From positions 1,563,501 to 1,627,500 of the forward strand of contig WPIO01000036.1 of assembly GCA_009760855.2 (NCBI GenBank): a stretch of DNA of 64,000 bases, read 5' to 3'. The notes under the pieces were generated by a model. It was given only the letters and a program-made list of their open reading frames with translations. It ran no database searches and was not told where the DNA came from. The position numbers were made by a program, and so were the translations under genes. Below are positions 10,937 through 44,801 of the stretch, piece by piece. Position 1 is the first letter of the stretch. Every line of letters begins with the position of its first letter. The stretch comes from Cristatella mucedo. Taxonomy: Eukaryota > Bryozoa > Phylactolaemata > Cristatellidae.

Positions 10937-11946
10937 ATAATATTAATAATAATGCACTTGATAAAGCGCCCTCAGAGAACTTGATCTCTTTCTAGGCGCT
11001 TTACATTTGCTGCAAAGGGAAATGCAATTGAATGGTAAGTAAAATCATGCTTGAAAAACAAACAAAATGAATAACATGGTTAGGGGTGACATGCACAGGG
11101 TCAGCATGCAAATATGGTTAGTGGCAGCATGCACAGTGTCAGCACGCATAAGCACGTGAAGAACGAATCACAGGGACCCACTAAATGCTGTCCTAAATAG
11201 GTGTGTTTTTAGGTTCCTTTTAAATGTGGTCAGATCAGGGGATGTTCTGACGCTGGTCGGGAGGGAGTTCCCGGCTTTGGGAGCATACGAACTAAACGCA
11301 CGGTCTCCAAAGGATTTAAGGTTTGTACGAGGTATTTCTAGACTGTTGGATTCCGAAAAGCGGGTGGTACGATGCTTGGCCTGATGGGGGAGTATGTCGG
11401 AGAGATAGGCTGGATCCATAGAATGAAGGGACCTAAAAGTGAGTGACAAAACCTTGAAGTCAATCCGTTGCTTGACTGGTAGCCAGTGCAGGTCGGCGAG
11501 AAGTGGAGTAATGTGGCAACTGCGACGCTCACGACAGACAAGCCTAGCTGCAGAGTTTTGCACCAGCTGCAATCGCCTGATCGCACATGCTGGTAGGCCA
11601 GTAAGAAGTGAGTTGCAGAAGTCGAGACGGGATGTCACGAATGCATGGACCAACTTCGACGTGGTATCCTTATCTAAACAAGCCCGAATTGTAGCAATGT
11701 TATGTAGCTGAAAGTAGGCAGATTTGATTGTGGAGCTGATGTGGTCGTCTAGCGAGAGGTCACTTTGGAACATGACACCTAGATTTCGTGCAGATTCAAC
11801 AGGAGATATGCTGGCAGAGCCAATTTTGAGCGTCAGCCTTTCCAATTTCTGAATCACACTGGGTTTGCCCATAACTAGTAAGTTAGTTTTATCATGGTTT
11901 AGTTTTAGAAAATTTGCTGCCATCAATGTGTCGATGTAGTCACTGC
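10937..11946 (-). mobile_element. LINE family 1, 5'-truncated copy with tail, long RT C-terminal frame
   Basis: The + strand begins with AATAATAATGCACTTGATAA (reverse of the (ATT)n tail) and the stem-loop. On the minus strand a 263-residue frame (11168-11959) carries the end of the RT protein with LTLKIGSASISPVESARNLG, SRLDFCNSLL, LVCRERRSCHITPLLADLHW and DRAFSSYAPKAGNSLP. The unbroken frame indicates a young insertion. LINE homology ends about 11946. Confidence 0.92.
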
Positions 11947-11959
11947 TGGAAGCACTCAT

Positions 11960-12778
11960 CCTCGTCTATTCACTATTCGTTACAGGGCGCCTGAGCCCGC
12001 CTCTGGAAAGTCCAGGATTTCAATGCTACTGCGACGGCAGATCGCCAAAATACGCTTCCAAAGTATGCCTATCTTGATTGCGTGTGTTTCGATCTGCGGG
12101 GATGTGTAGCGAGCGCGATCTCCCGAAGAATTAGCAAGTAGCGCCAGAACGTGGGCAGCGGCTCACGTTCCCCCAAATGACGCGGAGACTCGGGACGAGA
12201 GGTTTTCGCTGGCAGCTTGAGTCCCGCTTGACCGGCTCGGAGCTTTGCTCGGTCAGCTGGAGCATCACACCGCCGCCTAGCACCGAGTTCTCAGTGCAGG
12301 TCGGTCCGGATGGGAGACCTACCGAAATAGTGACGCGATTACCAGCCCGATCCCGCAACGCCGGTCTCAAGCCCCTCGCTTACTTGCCGGGGCAGTTATT
12401 ACTCGAGATCGCATTGTAGCGGCAGGGAAGGGTGACCGTACCGTAGCCAAAGTAAAAGAAATAAATGTGACCTTCGCTTGACCATTTCATTATTGCGTTT
12501 CACTTTTTGGTCACAGACAAATTTTTCCCTTCTACGGGTACGCGACCTGGCCCCGATTATCCACCCCGATCATCCACGCTGGTGCTGGTATCGCTATAAT
12601 GTAACCGAGTTCCAGGGGTCAGAGGCTAATTCCCGCCAAACCCCGCCATACTCCGGCCACGCTGCCGCTCGCCACACCGCCGAGCTAGGGTAAGACGAGC
12701 GGCCGTCAGGGTAAATCTCTTTATAATAACGCATGTGCCAACTACAAATGGGAACTAAACAAGTCTACAGGGAGTGTC
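11960..12778. other. No gene recognised; GC-rich intergenic DNA left of the LTR element
   Basis: Frames of 60-80 codons without domain similarity. This and the block at 16305-17120 are the two sides of the insertion site of the LTR element and may belong to one older repeat. Confidence 0.4.
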
Positions 12779-12783
12779 CTATA
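12779..12783 (+). repeat. Target-site duplication CTATA, left copy
   Basis: CTATA directly precedes the LTR start TGTGGTC and is repeated directly after the right LTR at 16300-16304. A 5-bp duplication is usual for Ty3/Gypsy integrases. Confidence 0.9.
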
Positions 12784-13073
12784 TGTGGTCTGATTATATG
12801 CAGGCCGGTACCGCTCCTTCCTTAAACAGCTGTCAGGAGCATCACCGGTGGTGCATAGCTGTGGTCCGCCTGTGGTGTGGTTTGGACAGGCCGGTAACCA
12901 CAGTCAGATGGTGGACTCACCATCGGGGTCGGCAAAAACAGCCGTGGGCGAGGAGGGGAATTCAGTGGGGAGAGAGGGGCGAGTGAAGTCGTGCTCCCTC
13001 TGCTCGGTAGTAGAATAAACTGTTGGTGTTGGTTCTGTGCGGGCGTTCTTCGTGTAAGGCACATCGAAGCACA
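12784..13073 (+). repeat. 5' LTR (290 bp)
   Basis: TGTGGTCTGATTATATGC to CACATCGAAGCACA. Contains AATAAA near 13015 as probable polyadenylation signal. I could not identify a convincing primer-binding site directly downstream. Confidence 0.95.
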
Positions 13074-13087
13074 AGCTATTTCTTGGG

Positions 13088-13282
13088 ATGGAGTCGATGG
13101 CATCAATGGTAATGCTAGGCAAAATCGAACCTTATGACGGCAAAACGGACTTCGTCGCGTGGGTACGTCGACTGGACTCCGTGGCCAAGACGAACAAGAT
13201 TAAAGATGAGGATCTTGCCGCACTCATGCCCTTGTATTTAACCGGCGGAGCTTTTGCCGTCTATGAAGGGCTGGTGGACTGA
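13088..13282 (+). pseudogene. Start of gag, truncated
   Basis: Frame from ATG 13088 encodes a gag-like N-terminus (KIEPYDGKTDFVAWVRRLD, then ALMPLYLTGGAFAVYEGL) and stops at 13280-13282. A second frame, shifted near 13265, picks up DKCDYTKVKRAL, which looks like the continuation, and then runs into pol. The rest of gag is missing: no CCHC knuckle and no matrix/capsid remainder can be found before RT. Confidence 0.7.
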
Positions 13283-14627
13283 TAAATGTGACTATACGAA
13301 GGTGAAACGCGCACTCAGCGCCGGCGGCGTCCGCGTAGGGCACGACGGTGAAGGCCAAGTTGACTTCGGTAATGAGGCTCCAACGACCCGATGCATCCGC
13401 GGCGAAAGAAACAGTGTAACCTGCCCTCACTCACCCCCGGCCACCGACGTTTCGCTCATTGCAAAGGTCGGAAATTCGAGCGAGCTAACAGTCTCCGACA
13501 AAGATTTTACTGCCATATTCCACGATAGCGCGTGGCACGTGCGCTGGAACTGGAAAGAAGGCGTACAGGCCCCCATGCTGCAGAACCGCGTGTCCTCATA
13601 TCGCATCCCGGCTGAGGTAGAAGTAGAATATGAACGGGAAGTGGAGGACTGGATAAAGTGTGGCTGGCTTCAACCTTTTCACGGGGAGTGCGGTGGGCTG
13701 ATTCCCTTGATGGCGGTGGTCCAAAGCAGCAAAGGGAAAGTGAGGCCCGTCCTCGACTATCGCGAGCTCAACCAGTTCGTGTCGAGTCACACGGCTGAAG
13801 GCGACGTGTGCAGTAATAAACTTCGTGCATGGCGGCGAATGGGACGAAACGTAAGCGTCGTGGACCTGCGTAAGGCCTATTTGCAAATTCACGTAGACCC
13901 ATCATTGTGGAAGTACCAGGTGGTTGAATTTCATGGCCGCCGATACTGCCTGACTCGCCTGGGTTTCGGCCTTAACGTTGCACCAAAAATAATGACTGTT
14001 ATCTTAAATAAAGTGTTGTCTATGGATGAGCGGGTCAGATCCGGCACGGATTCGTATGTTGACGACATTTTGGCGAACAATGATATCGTCTCAAACGACC
14101 GTGTGATTGAGCTTCTCCGCGAGTACGGACTTGAAGCAAAACCACCTGAAAAGTTAGAGGGTGGTCGTGTCCTAGGCCTCCGCATTGACAGTAAACGCAA
14201 CGAGCTCGTATGGCGCCGAGATAATGCCATAGGCTCTGTACAGTCAGTGCTGACGCGGCGAGAATTATTTTCTTGGTGTGGGCAACTCGTCGGGCATTTT
14301 CCGGTAGCCGGCTGGCTGCGACCTGCTTGCAGTTACCTCAAACGTATAGCCAGCGAGCAGGACTGGGAAAGCAAAGTGCCGAGTGAGGTTCTGGAAATTG
14401 CTCGCGACGTCCATCGCAGGGTGCTAGCTTCTGATCCGGTGACTGGCGCGTGGCAGGTGTCCAATGTCGTCAGCGGAAAATTGTGGTGCGATGCGAGCAG
14501 CATCGCTATTGGAACGTGCCTTGAAATTGACGGTAAAGTGGTTGAGGATGCCTCTTGGCTTCGAAAGCCGGACGATACTTCGCATATAAAACACCGCCGA
14601 GCTAGAAGCCGTCATCAAAGGCCTTAA
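13254..14627 (+). CDS. Pol fragment: reverse transcriptase and start of RNase H (Ty3/Gypsy)
   Basis: A 457-residue frame. After a short gag-derived segment and a pre-RT region, RT motifs follow: KVRPVLDYRELN (near residue 163), VVDLRKAYLQIHV (first catalytic Asp), LGFGLNVAPKIM and the active-site box YVDDIL. Then comes the connection region and the start of RNase H (KLWCDASS, first catalytic Asp). The frame ends at 14627 because of a frameshift near 14590; the RNase H residues AELEAVIKGL and VTDSTSVFGWL continue in another frame to about 14740. No aspartic protease motif (D-T/S-G) is found before RT. The ATG at 13254 is only the first in frame and is not an established start. Confidence 0.88.
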   Translation: MPSMKGWWTDKCDYTKVKRALSAGGVRVGHDGEGQVDFGNEAPTTRCIRGERNSVTCPHSPPATDVSLIAKVGNSSELTVSDKDFTAIFHDSAWHVRWNWKEGVQAPMLQNRVSSYRIPAEVEVEYEREVEDWIKCGWLQPFHGECGGLIPLMAVVQSSKGKVRPVLDYRELNQFVSSHTAEGDVCSNKLRAWRRMGRNVSVVDLRKAYLQIHVDPSLWKYQVVEFHGRRYCLTRLGFGLNVAPKIMTVILNKVLSMDERVRSGTDSYVDDILANNDIVSNDRVIELLREYGLEAKPPEKLEGGRVLGLRIDSKRNELVWRRDNAIGSVQSVLTRRELFSWCGQLVGHFPVAGWLRPACSYLKRIASEQDWESKVPSEVLEIARDVHRRVLASDPVTGAWQVSNVVSGKLWCDASSIAIGTCLEIDGKVVEDASWLRKPDDTSHIKHRRARSRHQRP

Positions 14628-14767
14628 CATCGCTATTGCGTGGGGACTTCAGAAAGTCCAAATCGTGACTGATTCAACTTCGGTGTTTGGTTGGCTGAAG
14701 TCATTGATCGACGGGGATAAACCCGTGAGGACGCGCGGGCATGGGAGAGGCGATAATTTGACGACGA

Positions 14768-15934
14768 TTGGGCCTACTCCGAGATATTATAACGGAGTGC
14801 AATCTGGAGACGACTGTCAGCCTAGTAAGGTCGCCGGAGAACAAAGCGGACCATCTGACGCGAGTGCCGCAAAGGTGGTTGAAGTTCACGACTTGCTGTA
14901 CCGGTGCCGTGGCTCCCGAGGTCAGTTTGGCGACTCCCAATATCGACCTGAAGCAATTCCACAATCTGCACCACCTGGGCGTCGACAGGACGCTATACCT
15001 GGCGAGGCTATGTCACCCTAATGCGAACATCCGCAGAACCGATGTAGAACGAATTGTTCGTTCCTGTCTTCGCTGCAGATCAGTGGATCCGTCGCCGATT
15101 TCGTGGCAGCGAGGCAGTCTTGACGTCACCGAACCCTGGTCTCGTCTTGCGATAGATGTCACGCACTACCGCAATGAGAAATATCTGACGCTGGTGGATT
15201 GTGGGCCCAGCAGATTCACGCTATGGCGGCCCATTCCTAGCGAAGATGTGCACCTTATCACCAGAGTGCTGGAGCAAATCTTTCGAGAGAGAGGCCCACC
15301 TACGCAGCTTCTGATGGACAACAGCGCCTCGTTCCGATCTGAGGCAGTTCGGCGTCTCTGCGAACGCTGGGGCGTTGAGACCGTCTACCGGTGTGCTTAC
15401 CGACCGGAAGGCAACGGCATAGTCGAACGCATGCATCGGACTATCAAGGGCATGGCAGCTCGCACCGGTAGAGGAGTACTAGATATGGTGTACTGGTACA
15501 ATTCGGCGCCGACTGAGGGGATAAAGGGCGAAACCGTGCCTCACAGGTGGTTATTTACATATGAATGGCGGTGCCCGCTCCAGCCAAAGAAGATACAGCA
15601 TTGCAACACCCAATCTGCCATTAACTACACAGCGGGCCAAAGGGTTTTTGTGAAACCAGCCGATGCGCGGTGTACATCAGAATGGCCGGAAGGGATTGTG
15701 ACCTCAGGGACTCACGGCCTTGGTGTCGAGGTGAACGGAATCCGAAGACACGTGTCGGACGTCAGGTTAGTTCCGGACGCTGAGCCAGTATTACCGGCTC
15801 AGCTGCCAGCACCCTCCCAGATAAGAGGCGGAGATGATGAGCATGCTGGGACAGAGGAAAGGGGCGGCCACCAGCTTCGCGTGCGGTCGGAACTGCAGCA
15901 CCCACGTTGGTTCTCCGACTACGTCATGGACTGA
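14768..15934 (+). CDS. Pol fragment: end of RNase H region and integrase (Ty3/Gypsy)
   Basis: A 388-residue frame carrying integrase. The N-terminal zinc-binding part is HHLGVDRTLYLAR with CLRC downstream (HHCC type). The catalytic core has Asp in RLAIDVTHY, Asp in LLMDNSASF and Glu in GNGIVERMHRTIK; the last two are separated by 35 residues, the spacing of retroviral-type DDE integrases. After the core comes a GPY/F-like module (RVFVKPADAR to RRHVSDVRLVP). The frame ends with TGA at 15932-15934, before the 3' LTR. The start is arbitrary: it is joined upstream to the RNase H part by a second frameshift near 14740. All three catalytic residues are present, so the integrase part itself looks intact. 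Confidence 0.9.
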   Translation: MGLLRDIITECNLETTVSLVRSPENKADHLTRVPQRWLKFTTCCTGAVAPEVSLATPNIDLKQFHNLHHLGVDRTLYLARLCHPNANIRRTDVERIVRSCLRCRSVDPSPISWQRGSLDVTEPWSRLAIDVTHYRNEKYLTLVDCGPSRFTLWRPIPSEDVHLITRVLEQIFRERGPPTQLLMDNSASFRSEAVRRLCERWGVETVYRCAYRPEGNGIVERMHRTIKGMAARTGRGVLDMVYWYNSAPTEGIKGETVPHRWLFTYEWRCPLQPKKIQHCNTQSAINYTAGQRVFVKPADARCTSEWPEGIVTSGTHGLGVEVNGIRRHVSDVRLVPDAEPVLPAQLPAPSQIRGGDDEHAGTEERGGHQLRVRSELQHPRWFSDYVMD

Positions 15935-16009
15935 TCTGTACGTCAGGGGACATACAGTGCGCTACTCGCATTGCAGCTGGAAACTTGTGACCTTAAGGTC
16001 AAGGGAGCG

Positions 16010-16299
16010 TGTGGTCTGATTATATGCAGGCCGGTACCGCTCCTTCCTTAAACAGCTGTCAGGAGCATCACCGGTGGTGCATAGCTGTGGTCCGCCTGTG
16101 GTGTGGTTTGGACAGGCCGGTAACCACAGTCAGATGGTGGACTCACCATCGGGGTCGGCAAAAACAGCCGTGGGCGAGGAGGGGAATTCAGTGGGGAGAG
16201 AGGGGCGAGTGAAGTCGTGCTCCCTCTGCTCGGTAGTAGAATAAACTGTTGGTGTTGGTTCTGTGCGGGCGTTCTTCGTGTAAGGCACATCGAAGCACA
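16010..16299 (+). repeat. 3' LTR (290 bp)
   Basis: Same as the 5' LTR over the full length by eye. Directly upstream is a purine run AAGGGAG (16001-16007) that may be the polypurine tract. Confidence 0.95.
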
Positions 16300-16304
16300 C
16301 TATA
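16300..16304 (+). repeat. Target-site duplication CTATA, right copy
   Basis: Matches 12779-12783; the empty site would read GTCCTATACACAG. Confidence 0.9.
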
Positions 16305-17120
16305 CACAGTACACTATGGGGGCGCAAGACGACACAGCAAGCGCGAACAAACGTGTTTGTTAGGGTCTGTCGGCTTCTGCAGTCCTGTCGTTGTACCGAC
16401 TCCGAATCCAACAGTACGAGCGTACGCCATCCAAAACCCGGCTGGCTGAGTAACTGCTTGGCTAGTCCGAGTCGACAAGTACCACAGTCATAAGCTTCCA
16501 CCGAAAGACGCCAATACAGGGGTGGGGGGGGGGGGGTTACGAACACGCTACATAGGGAACGCGGAATATACAAGTCAACAACGAGCGAACTATCCAGATC
16601 CGCTCGGGCCTTGGGTACTCGTTCCCTTGCGTGCGTGGCAGCATCGTCGGAGCACGCCCGCACGAATCCAGGTGCATAACTCGGCGAGACCGGGAGCCTC
16701 CAACACCGCGACTTACTTGGTCAACTCCTCCTACCCAAGAGCCCTGGTGACCTTACGTCCTCGCACATGCCGTAGGGTCCGACCCCGGCCTAGCCGGTGA
16801 CCCTTACCCTCATTATAGCCGCCGTGTCCCAGCCAACCGAACCCAGCCTGGGTACAATAAGTCATGTAAATACCTTTTTCGAGCTTCGGTGGCAGTGCAT
16901 GCGCAAGTAAACCAATATGATGCCTCGTAATTGCTGCTAATTACCGCGAGCGTACGGTATTTTGATGTCGCCCTGTGAACTGAATGATCCCGTTACTCGA
17001 GGCTATCGAGAGGTGTGATGAGAAAAGTCGTTGGTTGATCGAAGCTGCGGACAGGCAGTAGGTTGTATCTTTTGCACTTGCCAGTGTTCAAGCTGGCTCG
17101 AAGACAAAATGACGGTTAAC
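16305..17120. other. No gene recognised; right flank of the LTR insertion, with a poly-G run at 16520-16535
   Basis: GC-rich DNA with short open frames. No homology recognised. Confidence 0.4.
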
Positions 17121-17817
17121 TATCCCGTCTCGACTTCTGCAACTCACTGCTTACTGGCCTACCAGCATGTGCGCTCAGGCGATTGCAGCAAGTGTAAAAC
17201 TCTGCAGCTAGGCTTGTCTGTCGTGAGCGTCGCAGTTGCCACATTACTCCACTTCTCGCCGACCTGCACTGGCTACCAGTCAAGCAACGGATTGACTTCA
17301 AGGTTTTGTCCCTCACTTTTAGGTCCTTTCATTCTATGGCTCCAGCCAATCTCTCAGATATACCCCCCATTAGGCCAAGCATCGTACCACCCGCTTTTCG
17401 GAATCCAACAGTCTACCAATACTTCGTACAAACCTCAAATCCTTTGGAGACCGTGCATTTAGTTCGTATGCTCCCAAAGCCTGGAACTCCCTCCCGACCA
17501 GCGTCAGAACATCCCCTGACCTGACCACATTTAAAAGGAACCTAAAATCACACCTATTTAGGACAGCATTTAGTGGGTCCTTGTGATTCGTCCTTGATGT
17601 GCTTATGCGTGCTGACACTGTGCATGCTGCCACTAACCACATTTGCATGCTGACCCTGTGCATGTCACCCTAACCATGTTATTCATTTTGTTTGTTTTTC
17701 AAGCATGATTTTACTTACCATTCAATTGCATTTCCCTTTACAGCAAATGTAAAGCGCCTAGAGAGAGAGATTAAGTTCTCTGAGGGCGCTTTATCAAGTG
17801 CATTATTATTATTATTA
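17121..17817 (+). mobile_element. LINE family 1, 5'-truncated copy with tail
   Basis: Starts at TCCCGTCTCGACTTCTGCAA in the RT C-terminal region and ends with the GCGCCT...GGGCGC stem-loop and ATTATTATTATT. Frames 17031-17462 and 17306-17524 are its out-of-frame translations. Confidence 0.9.
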
Positions 17818-18207
17818 ACTACGCCCGATGGAATGGAAAAGTAACCCCGAACCATTTGCCATACCGCAGGAAAAGGCCACGGATAGCGCTTGTCTTACAG
17901 ACGCTATTGAATTGCCAGCACGTCGTATTATATGTCAATGCTCACAGCGCATGCGCACGCCATCCGCGGAGCCGCAGCAGCTCTGTCGGCGCAACGTGCG
18001 GCAAGGGCAGACGATTCCAACGCCGGCAAGCCCCAGCGAACTGCACAAGCGGAACTTAAGCCTAGTTAGCCCTAACCCCGTGCGCGGAAACTGGGGGAAA
18101 GTTCGACAAGCGAGGAATAAAGAAAGCAAAATTCTGCAGTGATGCTTTTAAGGATGCCATAGTCGGCAAAAGAAGCAAAGCGCGAAAGAGGAAGACCTGG
18201 ACATTAT

Positions 18208-18497
18208 ACGCCCTTAGTTCGGATGCTTCCAAAGCCTGGAACTGACTCCCGAGTTATGTCACGACACCCCACTGACTAGACGACATTTTAAAAAAGCTTA
18301 AAACGCACCTGGTTCTCACAGCATTTGCTAGGCACTTGTGAATTGCCCTCAGTGTGCTTACGCGTGCGGACGCTGCGTAAGTTATCATTAGCCACACAAC
18401 GAAACGTTTCACTTACAGCTGATGTAAAGTGCCTAGAGAGAATAAGTTCTCTGAAGGCGCTATACAAATGTATTATTCTAATTATTATTATTATTAC
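18208..18497 (+). mobile_element. LINE family 1, short 3' fragment with tail
   Basis: Matches the last part of the RT ORF (CCAAAGCCTGGAACT) and the 3' UTR, and ends with the stem-loop and (ATT)n. More diverged than the copy at 17121-17817. Confidence 0.85.
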
Positions 18498-18896
18498 AAC
18501 TAAGGAAAACCGGATGCTCCGCTGCGCTTCCTGTAAAGGAAAGGAGCGTTCATATGTCTATCGGAATGCCCTCAGAGAAACAAGATAGAATATAGCATGA
18601 TATAAAACAATGAGTGTTGCAGCTGGTATTTTAATGAAAATATTTTTTATAAGAACGTAGAATTTTAGTGTTTTCAACTGCAGCTCACTACTACTTCCGT
18701 GTGGTCCGCGGCCTATCCCTGCCCGGATCGGAGTTCGACGGCATAGCGACCGACGTTGGCGTCTTCTGCTGGGCGCTTAACTACTGTGTGGGCCGCTGCT
18801 AGGTAATCGCTTGCGGCTGCAACTGCCTTCTTCTTTCGCAGTTTACTCTGCCGCGGTTTTCTGTAGCCCATCGCTCCCGCAACCGTTTAGTGACGC

Positions 18897-18931
18897 GGAT
18901 AACTTCGTAGTTGGAGGCTACGAAGTTATCC
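18897..18931. repeat. Perfect 14-bp inverted repeat with 7-bp spacer
   Basis: Left arm GGATAACTTCGTAG (18897-18910), spacer TTGGAGG, right arm CTACGAAGTTATCC (18918-18931). It lies about 430 bp upstream of the TMEM259 start codon. The inner 11 bases of each arm equal the outer bases of a loxP arm, but the spacer is three bases shorter and different. Confidence 0.95.
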
Positions 18932-19316
18932 AGTTTAGTTTACCGTCGACTTAGTTTACCCACCCGAAAGCCTCTACCGGGCTACCCGTGCGGGGGTCGC
19001 ATGAGGTTAGGAAAGTGCCCGGAGTGCCAGCCGTCCGTCCCGCCGTCGGCTGTTGGCTGTAGCCCCGAGCGCCGAGCTTGTAATTCCTGAGATGGTAATT
19101 GTTGTCATGCCTAATGCTGTTGCTATACATCAACCGGCTGTGCGGGCGGGCAGGAAGAGTCCGGTGCGTGGTGCAGTGAAGCTCGAGTAAGCTCGAGTGG
19201 CTCGCTCCAGGTTTGATCTGCCACAGAGTGGGAACATGGTCGCGACCGACCGAATCCAGCTGTCTCGTCGTCGCAGCTGGAGAGTCGTCATTTCACTCAC
19301 TCGCTGTTCATGCTAG

Positions 19317-42850
<23,534 letters not shown>

Positions 42851-44470
42851 TTGCCGATTGCTGCTTATATGACGACTCGACCGATGCCGTGCTTTGTGTC
42901 ACTGGGTGGTCACAGCTGGCCTGTGCGGGGGACTAGACTTGGTTTTTTCACACGTTTATCGGACAGTTCTTTGAGAGTTAACAGCTGCCACTTAGGTGCA
43001 CTCTAATCGTCATGCGGTTGCTGAGGATTTGCTAACCCAACGCTCATTGGACTATTAGCTAATGGTCTTGGCTTGCCCGCTTGATGGCTGCGCTAGTGGT
43101 CTCAAAAGGCACAGGTAAAAGGCACCTGGTGAAGTGTCGAGTCATTCTCAGTAGCATTGCGTTGTCGACAGGATGTTCTGTTGTCTGTCGGCGTTGTTCA
43201 GACGCTGCCGTCGATTTGTTTCCAGGAGCTTTCTCGGCGGGTACTTTATTTTGTGCTGCCCGAAACATCACTCTGATTTTCACCGACAAGTGTGCCGTTG
43301 AATCGTGCTTTGTGGCATGATGGCATCGTTTGGGTATGATCGCTTGATCAGCTTGTGCAATGGTGCCTTGAGCTTAGTTGTCCGTCGACAGAGCTGCAAG
43401 CCGTTTTCGTAGCTTTCTGAACCGAGCAGTTAATCTTTGGCATCCTATGTTGTCATCGTCGCTCTGCCTCCCCCCTGCCTCCTGTTATAGCGGAGAGCAG
43501 CTTTTGTGGCTTGCAGGCTACAAAACCCTAGGCAACGGACCCTCAAACGGCTAGCTGCTGCCGGTGACTGGAGGTGACCGTCTGTATCTCACTTCTGTAC
43601 ACACCGTAGGCTAATGCACGCCAGCATCATGTACTAGCGTCGTGCATTTCTACTGCGTACTCGATGAGTGCACGAGACTTATTATTGTACATCTATCTAA
43701 TTTAATGATACTGTAAAAAGTGCTCGATTGCGTCCTTACTTATAATGGGAGAGCAGCAAAGGCTGTGTTCACTGGGGAGGTCGCTGCGTCTGCTTCTATG
43801 TCTTACTTGCTTTGTGACAGGGCAATCGGATCAAATATAGTCTCCTTTGAGCTCACCTGCTCCTGATTCAGATAACCTCAACTTTTGTTTATTTATTAAA
43901 ATATTAGTAGTCTTTTCCATTTTTAATAATATTTGCAAGTACGATTAACACATTTACAAGATATTTTTTACAGCGCCGAACCTCTACACGAAGAAGCCCG
44001 AAGTTCCTGAGCTGGCCAAGCAGCGAAGCACACTCGCCGGTTCGGTGGGCTGTGTGGGCAGTAAAGCAGGTCGCTTCGCTCGCAGCGAGTCTGGTACCAT
44101 CATACTTACCGTGACCGGGGCCGTGAGATCGCTTGCGGAGTCATCAAGCACGACTCGGGGATTTTGTGGCAACTTGATTCGAAAGCGTAGGTTGTAGCTG
44201 TGCCCCTATTTGGTCTTAACCCCCCCCCCCGCACCTCCGCATACACTAGCCGCGACTAACGCACAGACCCGACCCTATATACAGGTCGCTATTACAGGTA
44301 ACATACTGTCCCTATACTGGGACAACTATTGTCTAACGCCTCGAACAGCAAGGGTCGTGACTAGCAGTGTCGTTTCAAGCCCCTCGCAGTTACCTCTACA
44401 GAAACAGGAAGTTCCCCGATTGCTGTTCTACGGAGGACTCGCTTCCCTGTCCGAGAAATAGCGTCACGTG
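42851..44470. other. TMEM259 3' UTR and flank
   Basis: No clear AATAAA was picked out; ATTAAA near 43895 is a weak polyadenylation candidate. A C run lies at 44220-44230. A possible exon at 43984-44172 is discussed under findings. Confidence 0.4.
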
Positions 44471-44472
44471 CA

Positions 44473-44552
44473 ATAATAATGATAAAGCATTTGATATAGT
44501 GCCCTCAGAAAACTAAATCTCTTTCTAGGCATTTTACATTTGCTGCAAATCT
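44473..44552 (-). mobile_element. LINE family 1, tail-only copy
   Basis: AATAATAATGATAAAGC, then the stem-loop (GCCCTCAGAAAACTAAATC), minus orientation, about 80 bp. Confidence 0.8.
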
Positions 44553-44639
44553 AACCCCTAAAGGGGGTAGGAACACTCAGAAATCTATTCCCTATTCGGG
44601 AGCAATCCTAGCTTCTATTCCCCCTCAAACCATCTTCCT

Positions 44640-44801
44640 GTGCATGTCACCCCTAACCATGTTATTCATTGTCTTTTTTTCAAGCACGATTTTACTTACC
44701 ATTTAATTGCATTTCCCTTTGCAGCAAATGTAAAGCGCCTAGAAAGAGATTAAGTTCTCTGAGGGCGCTTTATCAAGTACATTATTATTATTATTATTAT
44801 T
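44640..44801 (+). mobile_element. LINE family 1, tail-only copy (about 160 bp)
   Basis: Begins GCATGTCACCCCTAACC and ends with the stem-loop and ATT repeat. Opposite orientation to its neighbour at 44473-44552. Confidence 0.9.

Larger units (their letters stand above)
12784..16299 (+). mobile_element. Ty3/Gypsy LTR retrotransposon, young but internally deleted and frameshifted
   Basis: Two 290-bp LTRs (12784-13073 and 16010-16299) read identically base by base, begin TG, end CA, and are flanked by CTATA. The interior carries the start of gag, then RT, RNase H and integrase in the Ty3/Gypsy order. At only about 3.5 kb it is short for an autonomous element: most of gag, any zinc knuckles and the protease are missing. 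The coding region also has frame breaks. Identical LTRs indicate recent insertion, so the element was probably already defective when it moved and used proteins from a complete relative. Confidence 0.95.

Noticed and set aside
13088-13282. Independent small gene upstream of pol
   Set aside because: It is the gag start of the LTR element, placed directly after the 5' LTR.
18897-18931. True loxP site
   Set aside because: Arms match only 11 of 13 bases and the spacer is 3 bases shorter and unrelated.
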